Shown one piece after another: positions 1 through 4,999 of a stretch of DNA of 12,990 bases. The stretch spans positions 1-12,990 of the forward strand of contig CAZFQG010000179.1 of NCBI GenBank assembly GCA_964520785.1, given 5' to 3'. The DNA comes from CAZFQG01 sp964520785 (GTDB lineage Bacteria > Planctomycetota > Planctomycetia > Pirellulales > Thermoguttaceae). Below the pieces are notes generated by a model. It searched no databases and had not been told where the DNA came from. It worked only from the letters and a program-made list of their open reading frames with translations. Position 1 is the first letter of the stretch. Every line of letters begins with the position of its first letter. A program made the translations under genes and the position numbers.

Positions 1-56
1 ATAGTCTACATATAGACCACACAGCCTATTCACTACAGCCCTCCAGAAGACCAACC

Positions 57-60
57 CAGG
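57..60 (+). promoter_or_regulatory. Ribosome binding site for the GalU-type gene
   Basis: AGGA lies 8 bases before the ATG at 69. This supports that start, which also places the nucleotide-binding motif within the first 16 residues, as expected for the family. Confidence 0.5.
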
Positions 61-68
61 AAAACCCC

Positions 69-950
69 ATGCCCGTCAATCTCGCCGTCGTCCCTGTCGC
101 GGGCCGAGGAACCCGCTTGCTGCCGCTGACGAAGAGTCAGCCGAAGGAAATGCTCCCCATCGGCCGCAAACCGGTCGTCCAGTATATCGTCGAGGAGCTT
201 TCTCGCTGCGGCATTACCCGGCTCCTGTTCATCACGGGGCCGGGGAAGACCGCGATCGAGAACCACTTCGATATCGACGCGGAGCTGATCGACAACCTCC
301 GGAAGACCGGCAAGGAGGAGTTGCTCGCCGAACTGGCCTTCGAGCGGGACGAGTTGGAGTATTTCTACACGCGGCAGCGCCGGCAGTTGGGCCTGGGGCA
401 CGCCATCCTTTGCGCCGAGGCGGTGGTGGACGACCAGCCGTTCGTCGTCGCCCTGGGCGACTCGATCATCGGGCTCAACGCCGAGAGCCGGATCGTCCGC
501 TTGATGATCGAGCAGTTCGAGACGACCGGGGCCGAGGCGGTGGTGGCGTTGGAAGAGGTCCCCCGAGAGGAGGTCGTCCACTACGGCATCGCCGACCCGC
601 ATGATGCGTCCTCGTCGGTCTTCGAGCTTCGCGACCTGATCGAGAAGCCCACCGTCGAGGAGGCCCCCAGCAACCTGGCGATCGCCGCGCGGTACGTCTT
701 CGCCCCATCGATCTTCGAGTTTCTCCACCGGACGAAGCCCGGCCGCGGGGGGGAAATCCAACTCACCGACGCGATCCGGATGATGATCGAGGCGGACCGG
801 AAGGTCCTGGGCATCCGGCTTCCTCCACACGAACGCCGTTTCGATATCGGCAATTTCGCCGCGTACTTCCGGGCCTTCGTCGACTTCGCCCTTGCCGATC
901 CGGTCGACGGCGCGGCACTTCGCGAATACCTCAAGTCGGCGGTCCACTGA
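69..950 (+). CDS. galU: UTP--glucose-1-phosphate uridylyltransferase (GalU-type nucleotidyltransferase)
   Basis: This 293-residue protein should transfer UMP from UTP to a sugar-1-phosphate in the cytoplasm, giving UDP-glucose or a related UDP-sugar and pyrophosphate. The N-terminal nucleotide-binding signature VPVAGRGTRLLPLTKSQPKE spans about residues 8-27. Also visible are GLGHAILCAE near 108-117, an acidic metal-binding position in VALGDSII near 127-134, a substrate-binding IEKP near 190, SNLAIAARYVF, and GEIQLTDAI, all in GalU order. The length matches bacterial GalU at about 290-300 residues. LGDSI replaces the commoner LPDV sequence, so the sugar preference could differ. It is the first gene of an operon: the glucuronokinase-like gene starts 14 bases after its stop. 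That neighbour makes UDP-glucuronate formation from glucuronate-1-phosphate a plausible role. The family call is firm; the physiological substrate is inferred. Confidence 0.92.
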   Translation: MPVNLAVVPVAGRGTRLLPLTKSQPKEMLPIGRKPVVQYIVEELSRCGITRLLFITGPGKTAIENHFDIDAELIDNLRKTGKEELLAELAFERDELEYFYTRQRRQLGLGHAILCAEAVVDDQPFVVALGDSIIGLNAESRIVRLMIEQFETTGAEAVVALEEVPREEVVHYGIADPHDASSSVFELRDLIEKPTVEEAPSNLAIAARYVFAPSIFEFLHRTKPGRGGEIQLTDAIRMMIEADRKVLGIRLPPHERRFDIGNFAAYFRAFVDFALADPVDGAALREYLKSAVH

Positions 951-964
951 AGAGGAGCCCCAGC

Positions 965-1987
965 GTGGAAATCATCCGAGAACGGGCGTTTGCCAGGGCG
1001 GGCCTCATCGGGAATCCGTCCGACGGCTACCATGGTCGGACGATTGCGCTTACCATTCCCGATTTCCAGGCCGAGGTCACCCTCTACGACTGGCCGGAAC
1101 TGGAGATCGTCTGGAGCCGCCACGAGCAGAACCTTTTCGGTTCGGTCTACGAGCTGGCCGACGACGTCCGGTTGCACGGGTACTACGGCGGGCTGCGCCT
1201 CATCAAGGCGACGATCAAGCGGTTCGTCGATTACTGCAACCGGCATGGCATTCGGCTGCACGAGAGAAACTTCTCCGTCCGGTACGAATCGACCATCCCG
1301 CGGCAGGTCGGCATGGCCGGCTCCAGCGGCATCGTTACGGCCACGCTCCGCGCGCTGATGCGGTTTTACCACGTGGTCATTCCGAAGCACATTCAGCCGT
1401 CACTCATTCTCTCGGTCGAGACGAAGGAACTTGGCATTCCGGCCGGCCTCCAGGACCGCGTCGCGCAGGTCTACGAAGGGCTCGTCTTCATGGACTTCTC
1501 GAAGTCGGCCATGCGCGAGGAGGAAGGACTGGAATACGGCCGATATGAACCGCTCGACTCGGCGCTGCTTCCCCCCCTCTACCTGGCCTACGACGACGGG
1601 ACCTCGGAGCCGACCGAAATCGTGCACAACACGCTCCGCGCCCGGTACGAGATGGGCGATTCGGCCGTTCACGACGCCATGCGGCGGCTCGCGGACCTCA
1701 CGCTCCGCGCGCGGCAGGCCTTGGATGACCAGGACGCGAATCTCTTCGGCCGGCTTATCGACGAGAACTTCGACATCCGCCGGAGCATCTGCACGATCGC
1801 GCCGCGCCAGCTCCAAATGGTCGAAACGGCCCGCGGCGCCGGGGCCAGCGCGAAGTTCGCCGGTTCCGGAGGGGCCGTTATCGGGACGTACCGCAGCGAC
1901 GCCATGTATTCGCGGCTCGTCGAAGTCATGCGGCGGATCCACTGCCGCGTCCTGAAAGCAAAACCCGCCACGGACAAGCCTTCATGA
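965..1987 (+). CDS. Glucuronokinase-like GHMP kinase
   Basis: This 340-residue cytoplasmic GHMP-superfamily sugar kinase closely resembles plant glucuronokinase, which phosphorylates D-glucuronate at C1 with ATP. The N-terminus carries ARAGLIGNPSDGYHGRTIAL (residues 10-29), which follows the plant ARVGxLGNPSDxYxGRTI pattern. Other shared blocks are GYYGGLRLI near 72-80, the ATP-binding loop PRQVGMAGSSG at 112-122, and GIPAGLQDRVAQVYEGLVFMDFSK at about 157-180 (shown as family landmarks; D164 is a candidate catalytic residue). LLPPLYLAY, NFDIRRS and the third GHMP motif KFAGSGGAVIG near 297-307 complete the set. The start is a GTG-to-ATG choice: position 965 is GTG, with GGAG at 954-957 seven bases upstream. 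The stop overlaps the next start as ATGA. The sequence does not fit heptose-7-phosphate kinase (HddA), whose N-terminal motif is different. Family assignment is strong; substrate is inferred from homology and the adjacent GalU-type gene. Confidence 0.82.
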   Translation: MEIIRERAFARAGLIGNPSDGYHGRTIALTIPDFQAEVTLYDWPELEIVWSRHEQNLFGSVYELADDVRLHGYYGGLRLIKATIKRFVDYCNRHGIRLHERNFSVRYESTIPRQVGMAGSSGIVTATLRALMRFYHVVIPKHIQPSLILSVETKELGIPAGLQDRVAQVYEGLVFMDFSKSAMREEEGLEYGRYEPLDSALLPPLYLAYDDGTSEPTEIVHNTLRARYEMGDSAVHDAMRRLADLTLRARQALDDQDANLFGRLIDENFDIRRSICTIAPRQLQMVETARGAGASAKFAGSGGAVIGTYRSDAMYSRLVEVMRRIHCRVLKAKPATDKPS

Positions 1988-2958
1988 GAAAGCCGACCGC
2001 CCTGATCTCCGGAATCACCGGCCAAGACGGTTCCTACCTCGCCGAGTTCCTCCTGGGCAAGGGGTACGACGTCCATGGGATGGTCCGCCGGGCCAGTACG
2101 GAGAATTTCGAACGCATCGACCACTTGCGCGACCGCATCACGCTCCACCAGGCCGATCTGCTTGACCAGCTCTCCATTATCACCCTCGTCCAGGACATCC
2201 ACCCTACGGAAATCTACAACCTTGCCGCGCAGAGTTTCGTTCCCACCAGTTGGCTCCAGCCGCTGTTGACGGGGGAGTTCACCGCCTTGGGCGTTACTCG
2301 GATGCTCGAAGCGGTCCGACTGGTCGATCCGACTCTCCGTTTCTACCAGGCCAGTTCCAGCGAGATGTTCGGCAAGGTCCGCGAGGAACCCCAGAACGAA
2401 AGTACCCCCTTCTACCCCAGAAGTCCCTACGGCGTCGCCAAGGTCTACGGGCACTTCATCACCGTCAACTACCGCGAAAGCTACGACATCTTCGCCTGCT
2501 CCGGCATCCTCTTCAATCACGAATCCCCCTTGCGCGGCAAGGAGTTCGTCACTCGAAAGGTCACCGACGCCGCGGCCAGGATCAAACGGGGCCTGCAAGA
2601 CAAGCTCTTCCTCGGCAACCTCGACGCGATGCGAGACTGGGGGTTCTCCGGCGACTATGTCAAGGCGATGTGGATGATGCTCCAGCAAGACAAGCCGGAC
2701 GACTACGTCGTCGCCACCGGAGAAAAGCACTCCGTCCGCGAACTGGTTGAACTGGCCTTCTCCTACCTCGACCTCGACTGGAAAAAACACGTTGAAATCG
2801 ACCCGAAACTCTACCGCCCCGCCGAAGTCAACACCCTCCGCGGCGATGCCGCGAAAGCGCGGGCCGTCCTCAAATGGGAACCGACGGTGACGTTCCCGGA
2901 ACTGGTGCGAATGATGGTGGACGCGGATGTAAGGCGGGTGGACCGGGATCTCAGGTAA
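1984..2958 (+). CDS. gmd: GDP-mannose 4,6-dehydratase, short form
   Basis: This 324-residue NAD(P)-dependent dehydratase converts GDP-D-mannose to GDP-4-keto-6-deoxy-D-mannose, the precursor of GDP-fucose, GDP-rhamnose and related deoxysugars. It is an extended short-chain dehydrogenase. The Rossmann glycine motif GITGQDG is at 10-16, the Gmd-type MVRRAS block at about 33-38, the SSSE active-site segment at 124-127 and the catalytic YGVAK at 149-153. Gmd signatures follow: LFNHESPLRG, EFVTRKVTDAAARIK, LGNLDAMRDWGF, a DYVVATGE segment, RPAEVNTLRGD and a C-terminal FPELVRMMVDAD. Its length matches the short bacterial forms of about 320 residues rather than the 370-residue enterobacterial form. 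The ATG at 1984 overlaps the preceding stop (ATGA), implying translational coupling. No partner reductase such as Rmd or fucose synthase is in the window, so the final sugar is unknown. Confidence 0.93.
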   Translation: MRKPTALISGITGQDGSYLAEFLLGKGYDVHGMVRRASTENFERIDHLRDRITLHQADLLDQLSIITLVQDIHPTEIYNLAAQSFVPTSWLQPLLTGEFTALGVTRMLEAVRLVDPTLRFYQASSSEMFGKVREEPQNESTPFYPRSPYGVAKVYGHFITVNYRESYDIFACSGILFNHESPLRGKEFVTRKVTDAAARIKRGLQDKLFLGNLDAMRDWGFSGDYVKAMWMMLQQDKPDDYVVATGEKHSVRELVELAFSYLDLDWKKHVEIDPKLYRPAEVNTLRGDAAKARAVLKWEPTVTFPELVRMMVDADVRRVDRDLR

Positions 2959-3538
2959 TCCGTTTCTCGCTGAGCGGCGAGTAGAAGCCTTCCCTCTTCG
3001 GATTCGTCATCTCGCGGCAACACTAGCGGATCATCTGGCGATTTGTCTTCTCCGTCAGTTGGCCGCCTCCTCAAACGTCTTTGGCGCTGACTTGTAAATG
3101 GCCTCCGGATGGAGACTCAAGTCTTAACAGGCTATTAAATCCCTATCAAAAAATGTGTTACGAATTCCCTGTTTGCACACCACTTGGGCTGTTGTCCGCT
3201 TGCAGACGCAAGAGACATCCCATGATTCAGGAAGCGGCTGTACCAACTCAGACGCATTTGTGCGGCTTCCCGGAAGACGCTGCTTGATCTCAAACGGCCA
3301 GTTGCGCGCTGGCGGTGAACCCGCTTGACCACCCGGACCTTCGACGCGGACGGGGAAAGCGCGACGGAGACGCCCGAGACGACGCATTACGTTTATGACG
3401 GGACGGAGCCAGTGCCGGTGGAAGTGAGGGCGGCGAAGTAGCCGCCCGCGAAGACCTCTCCCGACGAGTAATCCAAAGCGTCCTTGTTTTCCCACGCCCA
3501 GTTGGTCATGTCGAGCGTCAGATGGTTCCGTTCGCAGT
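2959..3538. other. Gene-poor spacer between gmd and the regulator gene
   Basis: This stretch of about 580 bases separates the convergent ends of gmd (+) and the regulator gene (-). A weak hairpin with CTCGC/GCGAG arms at 2966-2981 follows the gmd stop by 7 bases but has no T tract, so it is a poor terminator candidate. The part at about 3120-3180 is visibly more A+T-rich than the genes around it. Short open frames on both strands show no recognisable domain or ribosome binding site. The only protein-like trace is the possible RHS remnant at 3319-3441. I see no tRNA, small-RNA signature or transposon end. Confidence 0.5.
3319..3441 (+). pseudogene. Possible remnant of an RHS/YD-repeat protein
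   Basis: Read in the frame that ends at the TAG of 3439-3441, this stretch encodes a run that includes TRTFDADGES and then THYVYDG before a short tail ending VEVRAAK. The TYDADG and THYVYDG patterns are typical of the YD repeats in RHS proteins, which planctomycetes carry in quantity. There is an in-frame TGA just upstream at 3316-3318, no start codon and no ribosome binding site, so nothing functional is encoded here. It may be a leftover from a degraded or rearranged RHS gene. The match is short, and chance similarity in G+C-rich DNA cannot be excluded. Confidence 0.3.
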
Positions 3539-4708
3539 CTATTCGCTGGCACGCTTGCGGTACTCGCCGGGCGTCATTCCCAGCTTCTCGCGGAAAATGA
3601 CGCCCATGTGGGCCTGGTGCCCGAAGCCGGTCCTCTGGGCAATCATTCCGATGGTCATGTCCGACTCGGCCAGCAGGCGGCAAGCGGTGTCGATCCGGAC
3701 GCGGGAGATTTCATCGTGTACCGATCTACCGAGAAACTCCTGGAAGCCGCGCTGCAGAGAACTCTTCGACACGGCGACGAACTCGGCCACGTCCTCGACG
3801 CGGAGTTTTCCGCAGGCCTTCTCGTGGATGAAGCGGACGGCCATCGCGACGTCGGGGTCCTCGATCGCCATGATGTCGGTCGACTGCCGCGTCACCACGC
3901 CGACCGGCCGCAACCGCACGGGTTCGCCTGGTGCCGGCTCGCCCTTCAAGAGACGGTGCAACATTTCGGCCGCGGTGTAGCCGACCTGGAGATGCCCGGC
4001 ATCGACGGTGGAAAGGGGTGGGTTACAGATGGCGCAGATGGTCTCGTCGTTGCCCGCGCCGACGACGGCGATTTGCTCGGGGACGAGCACGCCGACCTGG
4101 CGGCAGGCGTCCAGCACGCTCTGACCGTACAGGTCGTTGCATACCATGATTCCGCAGGGCCGGGGCAATTTGGCGATCCACTTCCCAAGACGGCCCAGTT
4201 CCGCCTCCCAGGCGGTGAAATCCGTGTGGCGGCTTACGACATGGTATGCGCGGCAGCGGCACCCCAGGAAGCGGACCCGTTCGCAGAACGCATCTCGCCG
4301 CTCCGCCGACCATGCGACCCCTCTGAGCCCCACGAAGCCGAATTCCCGCAGTCCGCGTTGGAGAAGGTGTTCCGCCCCCATGCGGCCGATCTCGCGATTG
4401 TCCACGGTGACCAGGCAGTCGCCGGGGTTCGGCTCGGTCCCCAGGACATTCACGACCGGAACGTTGAGTCCTCCCAGAAGCCGTCGCAGGGAACGCTTCT
4501 CGATCCGCGCGATCAATCCGTCGCACCGCCAGCGCCGCAAAAGGGCCGGCATCCACGATTCTGGATCGCGGGGTTGGTGGAATATCAGCCAGTCACCATG
4601 CTCGCGCGCGTAGCGCGCCGCGCCCCGAAGCACCTTCCTGCCCGGCGAAAACGCCGTCTCGACGATGATTCCAATATGGGACCGTTTGGCCGGAGTCTTG
4701 TTTTCCAT
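3539..4708 (-). CDS. XylR-type AraC-family transcriptional regulator
   Basis: This 389-residue cytoplasmic regulator has the architecture of E. coli XylR (392 residues): a LacI/periplasmic-binding-protein-like sensor domain fused to a C-terminal AraC HTH pair. The sensor spans about residues 12-275 and opens with HIGIIVETAFSPGRKVLRGA; further landmarks are DGLIARI, VTVDNREIGRMGAEHLL, GIMVCNDLYGQ and AVVGAGNDE followed by PPLSTVD. The HTH region spans about 285-387, with LRVEDVAEFVAVSKSSLQRG as the first helix-turn-helix and the AraC landmark TIGMIAQRTGFGHQAHMGVI followed by FREKLGMTPGEYRKR. There is no N-terminal LacI-type HTH. It is transcribed away from the LamG cluster, so it likely controls that cluster, itself, or both in response to a sugar; the sugar cannot be read from the sequence. 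The ATG at 4706-4708 has no clear Shine-Dalgarno sequence but gives the expected N-terminus. Confidence 0.93.
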   Translation of the reverse strand: MENKTPAKRSHIGIIVETAFSPGRKVLRGAARYAREHGDWLIFHQPRDPESWMPALLRRWRCDGLIARIEKRSLRRLLGGLNVPVVNVLGTEPNPGDCLVTVDNREIGRMGAEHLLQRGLREFGFVGLRGVAWSAERRDAFCERVRFLGCRCRAYHVVSRHTDFTAWEAELGRLGKWIAKLPRPCGIMVCNDLYGQSVLDACRQVGVLVPEQIAVVGAGNDETICAICNPPLSTVDAGHLQVGYTAAEMLHRLLKGEPAPGEPVRLRPVGVVTRQSTDIMAIEDPDVAMAVRFIHEKACGKLRVEDVAEFVAVSKSSLQRGFQEFLGRSVHDEISRVRIDTACRLLAESDMTIGMIAQRTGFGHQAHMGVIFREKLGMTPGEYRKRASE

Positions 4709-4780
4709 GACTGGCAGGCAAAGGAAGGAACGCGCGTGGCGTATTGGATTACAACCGAATCACCGGACACCCGAGAAGTC

Positions 4781-4803
4781 CGTTCGCCGGGGGGGGGCGA
4801 ACG
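4781..4803. repeat. 8-bp inverted repeat flanking a G9 tract
   Basis: The arms CGTTCGCC (4781-4788) and GGCGAACG (4796-4803) are perfectly complementary. A G-only loop lies between them, and with the two bases of the right arm it forms nine consecutive G at 4789-4797. It sits in the intergenic region between the divergent regulator and LamG genes. It could form a hairpin, bind a protein, or be a slippage-prone homopolymer. There is no T tract, so it is not a standard rho-independent terminator. Confidence 0.55.
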
Positions 4804-4910
4804 CTCTCCTCCATGGCCTTCGCCCGTCTATTCTTACCGCGCGGGGGGACCGATTGAAGGGAGGGAGTCATTTCCGATAAACGAATACGCGATTCCTACA
4901 AAACAATCGC

Positions 4911-4940
4911 TTGACACCAGGTGCAATTCGGAAGAATAAT
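4911..4940 (+). promoter_or_regulatory. Sigma-70-like promoter for the LamG cluster
   Basis: A consensus TTGACA at 4911-4916 and AATAAT at 4935-4940 (one mismatch from TATAAT) are separated by 18 bases, within the accepted range. A start of transcription near 4947 is implied. The small palindrome CACCAGGTG at 4915-4923 overlaps the -35 box and could be an operator half. Placement directly ahead of the first LamG gene and opposite a regulator gene makes this a credible promoter. It is predicted by eye only. Confidence 0.5.
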
Positions 4941-4943
4941 CGG

Positions 4944-4970
4944 GTTTATGCGTGAGAGGCTGTTTATGCG
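4944..4970 (+). repeat. 9-bp direct repeat, possible regulator operator
   Basis: GTTTATGCG occurs at 4944-4952 and again at 4962-4970, an 18-bp centre-to-centre spacing, immediately downstream of the predicted -10 box. AraC-family regulators, including XylR, commonly bind directly repeated half-sites on one face of the helix. A site here would overlap the start of transcription and favour repression. Function is inferred; chance recurrence of a 9-mer over this distance is unlikely but possible. Confidence 0.35.
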
Positions 4971-4999
4971 ATAGCGTTGTTCCCGATATTGGCAGCGAA

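Noticed and set aside
4..17. Short inverted repeat GTCTA-CATA-TAGAC and a TATAGA -10-like box at the left edge
   Set aside because: The arms are only 5 bp and the expected -35 region lies outside the window, so neither an operator nor a promoter can be supported.
965..1987. Reading the GHMP kinase as heptose-7-phosphate kinase (HddA) in a GDP-heptose operon, because of its position near a nucleotidyltransferase and gmd
   Set aside because: The N-terminal GNPSDGYHGRTI block and the GLQDRVAQVY segment match glucuronokinase rather than HddA, and no GmhA or GmhB gene is present.
1669..2790. A 373-codon open frame on the minus strand across the kinase/gmd junction
   Set aside because: It spans two clear genes on the other strand and has no protein family features.
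2966..2981. Hairpin CTCGC/GCGAG just after gmd as a terminator
   Set aside because: The stem is short and there is no T tract after it; it is mentioned only in the spacer entry.
3081..3287. A 68-codon plus-strand open frame in the gene-poor spacer
   Set aside because: It has no ribosome binding site, no recognisable motif and unusual composition; it is most likely random.
3393..3683. Minus-strand open frame including LTLDMTNWAWENKDALDYSSG downstream of the regulator stop
   Set aside because: The start lies within the regulator gene in another frame and I recognise no family. The protein-like look is not enough to call a gene or remnant on this strand.
3608..4939. A 443-codon open frame on the plus strand, antisense to the regulator gene
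   Set aside because: The minus strand encodes a complete XylR-type protein here. The plus-strand product has no domain, signal or ribosome binding site, so it is a shadow frame.
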